Source: Methanoregula sp. (GTDB lineage: Archaea; Halobacteriota; Methanomicrobia; Methanomicrobiales; Methanospirillaceae). Taken from it: a stretch of DNA of 8,269 nucleotides. Every line of letters begins with the position of its first letter. Position 1 is the stretch's first letter. The DNA is taken from positions 1-8,269 of the forward strand of contig JAQWDG010000064.1 in NCBI GenBank assembly GCA_028705545.1. The letters run 5' to 3'. The notes below the pieces were generated by a model. The model searched no databases, was not told the DNA's origin, and saw only the letters and a program-made list of their open reading frames with translations. The position numbers and the translations under genes were made by a program. Below, in pieces: positions 1-5,009 of this stretch.

Positions 1-615
1 CGCCGCGTCCAGAAAGTAAGAAAGGCAGTCGAACCGGCCGGGAGCAGCAAGGCCGACTGGCAGATTGTCTGCGAGCTCGCAAAGGCCATGGGCAGCGAGA
101 AGGACTTCGCGTTCAAGGACGCAGAAGCGATCTTTACCGAAATTACAAAGACCGTCCCGGCGTACGCAGGCATCACCTACGCTGCGCTTGAACGGCCCGA
201 GGCAGTCCAGTGGCCGGCAGCCGGCGGCAAGTTCGGGACAGCGGTTCTTTATGCCGACAAGTTTGCGACAAAGGACGGCAAGGGTGTCTTTGCCGCGGTC
301 GAGTACAAGGCTCCGGAAGCAGCCGGGGCTGAATTCCCGTTCGCGGTCGAGGGCCAGTGGCCGATGGGCACGCTCTCCCTGCACACCGCTGAGATCCTTC
401 GCGAGTTCCCCGAACCGGTCGGCGTGATCAACAAGGCCGATGCAAAGGCGCTCGGCATCGCTGACGGTGCGAGCGTGAAGGTTACCGCAAAGTCCGGTGC
501 ATCCGTGCAGGTACGGGCTGAGGTAACTACCGATATCAAGCAGGGTGTCATCGCTGTTCCGGGAATGCACGGTGCTGCCGTTGCAAAGGTTGAGAAAGTG
601 TCAGGAGGGAACTAA
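1..615 (+). CDS. fdhA: Formate dehydrogenase, alpha (catalytic) subunit, C-terminal part
   Basis: This is the C-terminal 204 residues of a molybdopterin formate dehydrogenase catalytic subunit; the gene begins before the window, and the frame is open from base 1 to a TAA at 613-615. In this family the subunit oxidises formate to CO2 at a molybdenum or tungsten bis-pterin site and passes electrons to FdhB. The visible part fits the C-terminal molydopterin-dinucleotide-binding domain: a GQWPMGTLSLHT stretch in the place of the usual WHTGTMT-type segment, then EPVGVINKADAKALGIADG, and a beta-rich tail ending near GVIAVPGMHG. The catalytic Cys/Sec and the N-terminal [4Fe-4S] motif lie upstream and cannot be checked. 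The last codons contain the Shine-Dalgarno of fdhB (AGGAGGG, 603-609), and fdhB follows after 2 bases, so the two are co-transcribed and probably translationally coupled. Other molybdopterin oxidoreductases share this fold; the adjacent fdhB makes formate dehydrogenase the best call. Confidence 0.93.
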   Translation, partial: RRVQKVRKAVEPAGSSKADWQIVCELAKAMGSEKDFAFKDAEAIFTEITKTVPAYAGITYAALERPEAVQWPAAGGKFGTAVLYADKFATKDGKGVFAAVEYKAPEAAGAEFPFAVEGQWPMGTLSLHTAEILREFPEPVGVINKADAKALGIADGASVKVTAKSGASVQVRAEVTTDIKQGVIAVPGMHGAAVAKVEKVSGGN

Positions 616-617
616 CC

Positions 618-1871
618 ATGACAAAGAAAGGCGACATGCTCTACGCGTGGACCAACGATGCAGAGATCCAGAAGACTGCAGAGCTCGGTGGTGCGGTAAC
701 TACCCTCTGGAAGTACGCTCTTGAGTCAAAGACGGTCGATGCGGTCCTTGTCATCGCGAAAGGTAAAGACCTCTACGATGCAAAGCCGACCCTTGTGACC
801 GACCCGGCCCAGCTTGCAAAGACTGCCGGTTCGCTCCACTGCGGTACCGTCCTCCTGCCCAAGCTCATCAAGAAGTATTTCAACGGCGCACGGGACATGA
901 AACTCGGTGTCACGGTCAAGGGCTGCGATGCGATGGCGTTCTACGAACTCGCGAAGCGCAAGCAGATCAACCTCGACAACATCTACATGATCGGTGTCAA
1001 CTGCGGTGGGTCGGTCAGCCCGGTCCTTGCCCGCAGGATGATTGCCGACAAGTACGGCGTTGACCCGGACAATGTCCACAAGGAAGAGATCGACAAGGGC
1101 CAGTTCATCATCGAGTACGAAGGCGGACACAAGGGAATTTCCGTTGACGAACTCGAAGAGGTCGGCTACGGCCGCCGGACCAACTGCCGGCGCTGCAAGA
1201 TGAAGATCCCGCGCCAGGCAGACCTTGCGTGCGGTAACTGGGGAGTTATCGGCCCGAAGGCCGGAAAGGCAACCTTTGTCGAGGTCTGCTCTGAGAAGGG
1301 CGCGAGCCTCATTGACGGTGCAGTCAAGAAAGGTCTCCTTGCAACCGAGGCCCCGATCCCGAAGGGTATCGAGATCCGCGGTAAAGTCGAAGGCGCTATG
1401 TTCAAGCTCGGCGACAAGTGCCGGGCAAAGGACTTTGAAGGTCTTGGCGAGGGCAAGGACCGGTTAAGGAAGATCATGGAGGAGACGAGCCGCTGCATCA
1501 AGTGCTACTCGTGCATTTCCGCCTGCCCGATCTGTTACTGTGTCGACTGCACGACAAAGAACCCGGTCTACGTAAAGACCGGTGCAGTCCCGCCGGACTT
1601 CATGTTCCACCTCATCCGCTACGCACACATTGCGGACTCCTGCGTGAACTGTGGCCAGTGCGAGGAACTCTGCCCTGCGGAGATCCCGAACGCGCTCTTC
1701 ATGCACGCCCAGCAGGTCGAGCTCGAAAAGATGTTCGGCCACGTGCCGGGACGCGACATGGAACTGCCGCTCCACGCGTTTGTCGAGGAGAAGGCAGAGC
1801 GTGCCCGTCTCGCAAACACCCACAGCGACATGATCTACGAGAACGTGTTCAACCCGGTCCCGAAGAAATAA
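618..1871 (+). CDS. fdhB: F420-dependent formate dehydrogenase, beta subunit
   Basis: A 417-residue protein that in this family carries FAD and [4Fe-4S] clusters and moves electrons from FdhA to coenzyme F420 (or to heterodisulfide reductase complexes) in the cytoplasm. The N-terminal half resembles FrhB/FdhB F420-reducing subunits. It is followed by the conserved cysteine region NCRRC (Cys190, Cys193) and ACGNWG (Cys205), expected to bind one [4Fe-4S] cluster. The C-terminal part holds a two-cluster ferredoxin-like module: CxxCxxCxxxCP at Cys293, 296, 299, 303 and again at Cys342, 345, 348, 352. Three further cysteines (306, 308, 311) follow the first motif, giving seven cysteines in 19 residues, a pattern I recall as typical of FdhB-type proteins. 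The start is fixed by a strong AGGAGGG eight bases upstream and by the 2-base gap after fdhA. Length is normal for the family (about 380-420). FrhB and other F420-reducing subunits are the main alternatives, but adjacency to fdhA favours FdhB. Confidence 0.95.
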   Translation: MTKKGDMLYAWTNDAEIQKTAELGGAVTTLWKYALESKTVDAVLVIAKGKDLYDAKPTLVTDPAQLAKTAGSLHCGTVLLPKLIKKYFNGARDMKLGVTVKGCDAMAFYELAKRKQINLDNIYMIGVNCGGSVSPVLARRMIADKYGVDPDNVHKEEIDKGQFIIEYEGGHKGISVDELEEVGYGRRTNCRRCKMKIPRQADLACGNWGVIGPKAGKATFVEVCSEKGASLIDGAVKKGLLATEAPIPKGIEIRGKVEGAMFKLGDKCRAKDFEGLGEGKDRLRKIMEETSRCIKCYSCISACPICYCVDCTTKNPVYVKTGAVPPDFMFHLIRYAHIADSCVNCGQCEELCPAEIPNALFMHAQQVELEKMFGHVPGRDMELPLHAFVEEKAERARLANTHSDMIYENVFNPVPKK

Positions 1872-1879
1872 TCCTGCCA

Positions 1880-1894
1880 TTTTTTTCTTTTTTT
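1880..1894 (+). terminator. T-rich transcription terminator of the fdhAB operon
   Basis: Two runs of seven T separated by one C begin eight bases after the fdhB stop codon. T-rich tracts on the non-template strand are the usual archaeal transcription end signal, and no strong hairpin precedes this one. It most likely ends the fdhAB message. Confidence 0.75.
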
Positions 1895-1938
1895 ACCGGG
1901 AATCCGGTGGGTTTTGTAAAACTGAGTGTTCTGCTTGG

Positions 1939-1960
1939 TTTACACACAGGACTGTGTAAA
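1939..1960. repeat. Perfect 8-bp inverted repeat, TTTACACA/TGTGTAAA
   Basis: TTTACACA (1939-1946) and TGTGTAAA (1953-1960) are exact reverse complements with a 6-base spacer, CAGGAC. The 22-bp size and two-fold symmetry suit a dimeric DNA-binding protein, and a TATA-like box begins 8 bases after it. Its outer TTTAC/GTAAA half-sites match those of another inverted repeat at 4625-4645. An operator function is inference only; a short RNA hairpin is the alternative. Confidence 0.55.
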
Positions 1961-2037
1961 AATCAAAGATATATTCTCAACAAACGGCTGCTGTCTGCCT
2001 GCGTTGCATTTGTTACTCCGTGGATATGGACAGGGGC

Positions 2038-2044
2038 AAAAAAA
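2038..2044 (-). terminator. Possible minus-strand T7 terminator of the sensor-like gene
   Basis: An A7 run on the plus strand reads as T7 on the minus strand, about 110 bases past the stop of the sensor-like gene and after a possible hairpin region. A shorter T5 (2125-2129) lies closer to the gene. Either could be the transcript end. Confidence 0.4.
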
Positions 2045-2064
2045 CAGCGAGCACTTGCCCTCCT

Positions 2065-2119
2065 CTCCCCCCCTCGCGCTCAACGGGTAGCACAGCCACA
2101 CCCGTTTTGCCAAGGGGAG
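2065..2119. other. Possible folded element with nested inverted repeats
   Basis: AACGGGT (2082-2088) pairs exactly with ACCCGTT (2100-2106) across an 11-base loop. An outer CTCCCC (2065-2070) can pair with GGGGAG (2114-2119), enclosing the hairpin. On the plus strand it could belong to a small RNA started from the TATA-like box at 1968-1975; on the minus strand it would sit in the 3' untranslated region of the sensor-like gene, followed by a T7 tract (the A-run at 2038-2044). GC-rich sequence gives such pairings by chance fairly often. Confidence 0.3.
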
Positions 2120-2152
2120 TACCTAAAAACAGGATGATGTTATCTTGACAAT

Positions 2153-3187
2153 TTATGCCGGTACCATGATTGCGCAGCCCCAGCCGAGCCCGCGATAGGT
2201 CTCGTATCCGGGCGTGCAGGCAAAAGCAACAAGGGTTTTTTTGCCGCCAACCCGTTCGATGGAAAATCCCTTCTCACCGGCAAGCGCTTTTTTTATCCCG
2301 GTGATTGTCGAGACATCTTCCACGAGCTCTCCTTTCCCGTCGCTTGCAGCGATTACTTTCCCGCTGTTGTTGAAAAGGATGACCCGGGAACCGGCTTTAT
2401 CGTTTTCCAGGAGCCGGACATTTTTGACAATATACTCTGCCTGTTTCCAGTCAAAAATTACGGCAAGGACGCCGGTGACCCGTCCATTGGTCAAGCCCCC
2501 TTCCCGGACCGCCGCAGCGTAGATAACGGCATTGTCCCTGGTAAGTGTGCAGGGCCCGATGTCCTGTACGAAATACTCTAACCCGTTTGCCGTTGCAGCA
2601 GCTCCCGAGAACCAGCGCTCCGCCGAAATGTTGCTTCCCTCCAGCGGGAACTGGCCGGGCCGTCCGTTTGCAATGATCCGGCCGTCCTTGTCGGCAAGAA
2701 CCAGCTCCTTGTAGATCGTGTAGTTTTTTAGGATGATGTCCATCCGTTTTACCGCAAGCCGGGCTTTTTCCTCATTGGCCTCGTCAGCGCAGGCTTCGAC
2801 AAATGCGGATTCCGTTGCCCACCAGCGGACATCGGCCGTCCGCTCGTACAGGTTGCGGTCCAGGATTTCAATCGCATTGAAGGCAAGGTCGCTTAACCGG
2901 TTTCCCCGGGCGTTTTCCTCGGCTGTCGCCATTTCGTGCTCGGTGCCGCTGATCTCGCCGTCAAGCTTTTCCGCAGTCACCTGGATATCGTCGCTTAACC
3001 GTTTCATCTCTTCAGAGACCACCGCGAATCCCTTCCCGACATCTCCGGCCCGCGCAGCTTCGATACGGGCATTTAACGAGAGCATCTTTACCGATGCGTT
3101 AATCTCCCGGATGGCAGAAAGTCCGATTCTCATCTTGTTGATTGCTTCGCGGGAAAAATTATCCCCGCAAGTCTCTGACGACGTCAT
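2153..3187 (-). CDS. Soluble chemoreceptor-tip / Cache-like sensor protein
   Basis: A 344-residue protein with two recognisable parts. Residues about 25-66 match the highly conserved hairpin tip of methyl-accepting chemotaxis proteins (LSLNARIEAARAGDVGKGF, then AVVSEEMKRLS), the segment that contacts CheA and CheW. A helical linker (about 67-115) leads to residues about 120-344, which look like a double-Cache sensor: an ELVLADKDGRIIANG strand pair, a WFSGAA..G..YFVQD segment, a GVLAVIFDW strand, and a second RVILFNNSGKVIAAS module. No hydrophobic stretch long enough for a membrane anchor and no signal peptide is visible, so the protein should be cytoplasmic, whereas Cache domains usually sit outside the cell. 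HAMP and long methylation helices are also absent. It may sense a small molecule and act on a chemosensory complex; no che genes are in view. The ATG at 3187 is the first start after an in-frame TAG at 3188-3190; the GGAGG lies 15 bases upstream, which is too far to be ideal. Confidence 0.8.
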   Translation of the reverse strand: MTSSETCGDNFSREAINKMRIGLSAIREINASVKMLSLNARIEAARAGDVGKGFAVVSEEMKRLSDDIQVTAEKLDGEISGTEHEMATAEENARGNRLSDLAFNAIEILDRNLYERTADVRWWATESAFVEACADEANEEKARLAVKRMDIILKNYTIYKELVLADKDGRIIANGRPGQFPLEGSNISAERWFSGAAATANGLEYFVQDIGPCTLTRDNAVIYAAAVREGGLTNGRVTGVLAVIFDWKQAEYIVKNVRLLENDKAGSRVILFNNSGKVIAASDGKGELVEDVSTITGIKKALAGEKGFSIERVGGKKTLVAFACTPGYETYRGLGWGCAIMVPA

Positions 3188-3198
3188 CTAAGAAGCAT
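3184..3198 (-). other. Four-codon leader frame overlapping the sensor gene start
   Basis: On the minus strand GGAGG (3203-3207) is followed, four bases later, by an ATG (3198) opening the frame M-L-L-R-stop. Its TGA (3184-3186) overlaps the ATG (3185-3187) of the sensor-like gene as ATGA. This would allow re-initiation or translational coupling, and would explain why the Shine-Dalgarno sits too far from the main start. If transcription starts at the nearby TATA position, however, the GGAGG would not be transcribed and the message would be nearly leaderless. Confidence 0.3.
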
Positions 3199-3212
3199 GT
3201 TTCCTCCCCGAT

Positions 3213-3222
3213 ATTTATATAA
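3213..3222 (-). promoter_or_regulatory. TATA box candidate of the sensor-like gene
   Basis: Read on the minus strand this is TTATATAAAT, a good archaeal TATA box. Standard spacing of about 25 bases puts the transcription start near 3190-3193, only a few bases before the ATG at 3187, implying an almost leaderless transcript. A second AT-rich box (minus AAATTATAATGG, near 3253-3264) would instead give a leader that includes the GGAGG. Confidence 0.5.
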
Positions 3223-3290
3223 CTGCCTATCTCTATAGTCCTTCACGATTTACCATTATAATTTGTATTTTCAAAATTGCCGTTCATTAA

Positions 3291-3314
3291 TGGTTTATTT
3301 AATTAACTAAACCA
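3291..3314. repeat. Near-perfect 24-bp palindrome (TGGTTTA...TAAACCA)
   Basis: Arms TGGTTTA and TAAACCA flank a TTAATTAA core; 11 of 12 base pairs are symmetrical, the exception being the T/C pair next to the core. It lies about 70 bases upstream of the TATA box of the sensor-like gene and about 75 bases past the deacetylase stop. A dimeric regulator's operator is the likely reading, though AT-rich DNA favours chance palindromes. Confidence 0.5.
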
Positions 3315-3386
3315 ACTGCAAAAAGTCTCTTAAAATTCAAATTATTTATTTATAATATAGTTAATTAGTAAAATATAGAGAATATA

Positions 3387-4421
3387 TCAGAGCCGGTGCA
3401 GTTCCCGGAGCCTGCGGACCCGTTCCCGGGCAGCATCCGATGGCACCGGTACCGGTTTCTGTTCCCGGTGCCCGGCCACCGCACCGAGGATTGCCCGCAC
3501 TGCTTCCGGGTGGGACTGCCCGTATCCGCCTTCGAGCACGAAGGCCGGAACGGTACCGGCATCGATCAGCATCCCGGCGAGGATCCCGTAATCTCCGGGT
3601 ACAAGGCCCATTCCCCCGGCCGGGTCGTCAAGAAGGGCGTCCTGCCCGGCCGAGACAATCACGAGATCCGGCCGGAAGCGTTCGAGTGCGGGAAGGATGA
3701 GCTCCGAAAAGACACACGCATAATCGCCAAGCGTGCTTTCGAGCGGGAGCGGGGCGTTTACCGTGTACCCTCTCCCGCTACCGATCCCGCACTCGTCCGC
3801 ATTTCCCGAGTGCGGGAAGATCCCTTCTGCATGGACCGAGCAGTAGAGCACCCGGTTGTCCGCGTAAAAGATCTCCTGCGTCCCGTTGCCGTGGTGCACG
3901 TCCCAGTCTACAATTGCCACGCGGTCGACCGAACTAAGTGCTTCTGCCGCTGCGATCGCTGCATTGTTCACAATACAAAAGCCCATTGCCCAGCCCGATG
4001 CCGCGTGGTGGCCCGGGGGACGGACGAGCGCAAAGCAGCTCTCCCCGTCAAGGGCGCGGTGCGCCGCAGCGATTGCCGAACCGGCGGCAAAGGTGGCGAC
4101 CTCGCACGACTGTGGCGTAAGATACGTGTTTGCGTCCAGGAATCCCGGGATATAGAGGTTCCCGGAGAAATACCCTCCCGTACACCCGAACTCGTCTACC
4201 GTATCGTATGCGGAGCGGAGCGTACACTGCCGGCGCAGCCATGCGAGATAACCGGGCTGGTGCACCCGCAGCAGATCGATTTTGTCCGCTGCGGCCGGAG
4301 CCGATACCGTAACACCGGCCGGAAGATCCCGGAGAACCGCGTTTACACGATCCCAACACTCGATATGGCCCGGGCGGTTGTGGTACTGGAAGACCGGCCC
4401 GGAAATGACAGAACACTTCAT
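3387..4421 (-). CDS. Histone deacetylase superfamily zinc amidohydrolase
   Basis: A 344-residue member of the arginase/deacetylase fold, which removes acetyl groups from lysine side chains or acetylated polyamines by zinc-assisted hydrolysis in the cytoplasm. Signature motifs run in the right order: an N-terminal VFQYHNRPGHIE strand, RPPGHHA (His138-His139, the catalytic histidine pair), GFCIVNNAAIAA, VDWDVHHGNGTQ (zinc ligands Asp174 and His176), SVH (195-197), SAGQDALLDDPAGGM (third zinc ligand Asp261), and LEGGYG with the transition-state tyrosine Tyr300. All expected catalytic residues are present, so it should be active. Residue 260 is Gln where many family members have Phe. I start at the ATG at 4421, where the family's first beta strand begins (MKCSVISGP), with a weak AGGT upstream; an ATG at 4472 would add 17 residues that look non-conserved. 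The gene is monocistronic and divergent from fdhC. Substrate (Alba/histone-like proteins, acetyl-CoA synthetase, acetylpolyamine) cannot be told from sequence. Confidence 0.92.
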   Translation of the reverse strand: MKCSVISGPVFQYHNRPGHIECWDRVNAVLRDLPAGVTVSAPAAADKIDLLRVHQPGYLAWLRRQCTLRSAYDTVDEFGCTGGYFSGNLYIPGFLDANTYLTPQSCEVATFAAGSAIAAAHRALDGESCFALVRPPGHHAASGWAMGFCIVNNAAIAAAEALSSVDRVAIVDWDVHHGNGTQEIFYADNRVLYCSVHAEGIFPHSGNADECGIGSGRGYTVNAPLPLESTLGDYACVFSELILPALERFRPDLVIVSAGQDALLDDPAGGMGLVPGDYGILAGMLIDAGTVPAFVLEGGYGQSHPEAVRAILGAVAGHREQKPVPVPSDAARERVRRLRELHRL

Positions 4422-4498
4422 AGTAAACAACCTGGAGACGGACGACCGTGCAGTCAGGAGAATATCGGGCATGCCATAAGAAAGGCTTGCGGTTATGC

Positions 4499-4512
4499 TC
4501 CGGTGTACCGGA
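4499..4512. repeat. 14-bp palindrome at the predicted deacetylase transcript start
   Basis: TCCGGT-GT-ACCGGA has perfect 6-bp arms around a 2-base centre. It coincides with the transcription start predicted from the TATA box at 4529-4538, a position where a bound repressor would block initiation. Operator function is inferred from position alone. Confidence 0.4.
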
Positions 4513-4528
4513 ACCGGCCGTTATTTTT

Positions 4529-4538
4529 CATTATATCC
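4529..4538 (-). promoter_or_regulatory. TATA box candidate of the deacetylase gene
   Basis: The minus strand reads GGATATAATG, preceded by a T-rich run. A start about 25 bases downstream falls near 4508, leaving a leader of about 87 bases to the chosen ATG (36 to the alternative one at 4472). The predicted start lies inside a GC-rich palindrome (4499-4512). The same AT stretch could also serve as a plus-strand promoter. Confidence 0.5.
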
Positions 4539-4620
4539 AAAAAAGAGAAGACCTGCTCTTGTTTTGCAGATCTTTTCTAAACGCTGTCCGGAGATTGTGG
4601 CCAGCCGGTAAATGCCCGAA

Positions 4621-4743
4621 ACCGTTTACTTTATCAAAAAGTAAAATGCGGTCGAATAATTGCGTAACGGTCAAACGGGGCGCGCATTGTTCTTTTCCCG
4701 GCCGGAACGACAATTCCCGTGCACTTAATCGGGCCCCGTTTTT
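4621..4743 (+). other. Candidate structured RNA upstream of fdhC, first part
   Basis: Several inverted repeats cluster here. TTTACTTT (4625-4632) and AAAGTAAA (4638-4645) form a perfect 8-bp hairpin with loop ATCAA. ACCGTT (4621-4626) can instead pair with AACGGT (4666-4671). AAACGGGGC (4673-4681) pairs exactly with GCCCCGTTT (4733-4741), extends by two more pairs past a G-G mismatch, and its 3' arm runs into T5 (4739-4743), like an intrinsic terminator. Inside that stem ATTGT (4686-4690) pairs with ACAAT (4710-4714) and TTCC (4695-4698) with GGAA (4704-4707). The T5 favours the plus strand. It could be a small RNA or part of a long fdhC leader; no known RNA family was recognised. Confidence 0.35.
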
Positions 4744-4766
4744 GCCAATTCACGCCGGTCGTACCG

Positions 4767-4852
4767 CAGGATTCGGGAGCCCGGCCTGCGATCCTGACTG
4801 TTTACGTCCCGGCATCTGCCATGCGAATCCGGGAAGCCTCTCCGGCGTAAAC
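4767..4852 (+). other. Candidate structured RNA upstream of fdhC, part two, with exclusive pairings
   Basis: CAGGAT (4767-4772) pairs with ATCCTG (4791-4796), and this stem can add a CG/CG step past one bulged T. GTTTACG (4800-4806) pairs exactly with CGTAAAC (4846-4852), continuing through CCGG (4809-4812) and CCGG (4842-4845). A rival pairing, GGATTCG (4769-4775) with CGAATCC (4824-4830), uses the same left arm as the first hairpin, so the two cannot form together. Exclusive helices are the hallmark of switching leaders, but 7-bp matches occur by chance in GC-rich DNA. The rest of 4422-5009 holds the deacetylase promoter and no convincing gene. Confidence 0.3.
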
Positions 4853-4894
4853 CTACCGGAAAGCATTTAGAAAGGATTAAGAGCGCGAAAAAAA

Positions 4895-4972
4895 ATGATC
4901 AATTTGACCTATCTTGGGCAATATTCGATTCTCTCTGAAATTACACCAGATGTCCCCGGTTGCCTGGAATAG
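4895..4972 (+). CDS. Possible 25-residue leader peptide before fdhC
   Basis: A short frame (MINLTYLGQYSILSE...PGCLE, then TAG) lies 37 bases ahead of fdhC. It has no good ribosome-binding site at normal spacing (an AAAGGAT sits about 18 bases upstream) and no recognisable domain. It could be an upstream frame affecting fdhC translation or pure chance; short frames of this size are common. Confidence 0.12.
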   Translation: MINLTYLGQYSILSEITPDVPGCLE

Positions 4973-4994
4973 GAGCCAAGTCGTTTTAAAAAAA

Positions 4995-5000
4995 GAGGTG
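4995..5000 (+). promoter_or_regulatory. fdhC: Ribosome-binding site of fdhC
   Basis: GAGGTG, a good match to the archaeal anti-Shine-Dalgarno, lies nine bases before the ATG at 5010. It fixes this start and shows that the fdhC message has a leader, arguing against the closest TATA-like stretch (4984-4995) being the promoter. Confidence 0.7.
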
Positions 5001-5009
5001 TGTTAGAGA

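Larger units (their letters stand above)
1872..2152. other. Intergenic region between fdhB and the sensor-like gene
   Basis: These 281 bases lie between the plus-strand fdhB stop and the minus-strand stop of the sensor-like gene. They contain the fdhAB T-tract, an imperfect palindrome GTTTT-GT-AAAAC (1911-1922), a perfect 8-bp inverted repeat (1939-1960), a TATA-like GATATATT (1968-1975, plus strand), a possible hairpin region (2065-2119), and A-runs at 2125-2129 and 2038-2044 that read as T5 and T7 on the minus strand and could end the sensor-like gene's transcript. A plus-strand open frame crosses much of it but begins inside fdhB, out of frame, and has no protein character. Since both flanking genes end here, a promoter would not be expected. 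Confidence 0.6.
3188..3386. other. AT-rich intergenic spacer between two minus-strand genes
   Basis: This roughly 200-base stretch is far richer in A and T than the genes around it, especially 3210-3389. It holds the end of the deacetylase transcript (minus-strand T5 from the A-run at 3320-3324), one or two TATA boxes for the sensor-like gene, and a 24-bp palindrome (3291-3314). A related TAGTTAATTAG motif occurs at about 3359-3369. I see no small gene in it. Confidence 0.6.

Noticed and set aside
1502..2137. A 211-codon plus-strand frame running from inside fdhB past its end
   Set aside because: It is a shadow of fdhB in another frame. The encoded sequence is low-complexity and Arg/Pro/Leu-rich, and it crosses the fdhAB terminator.
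3396..4580. A 394-codon plus-strand frame antisense to the deacetylase
   Set aside because: It is a GC-rich antisense shadow. The minus strand encodes an intact deacetylase with all catalytic motifs.
4531..4713. A 60-codon minus-strand frame in the fdhC upstream region
   Set aside because: There is no ribosome-binding site, no homology I recognise, and it runs through the inverted repeats and the deacetylase promoter.
4763..4856. Possible tRNA or known riboswitch in the paired region
   Set aside because: No acceptor stem with CCA-side pairing, no TpsiC-like GTTCRA loop and no known aptamer core could be found; only generic helices are present.
4448..4870. A 140-codon plus-strand frame between the deacetylase and fdhC
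   Set aside because: It has no Shine-Dalgarno, an irregular composition rich in Arg, Pro and Cys, and no recognisable domain. It overlaps the deacetylase start and the inverted-repeat cluster.
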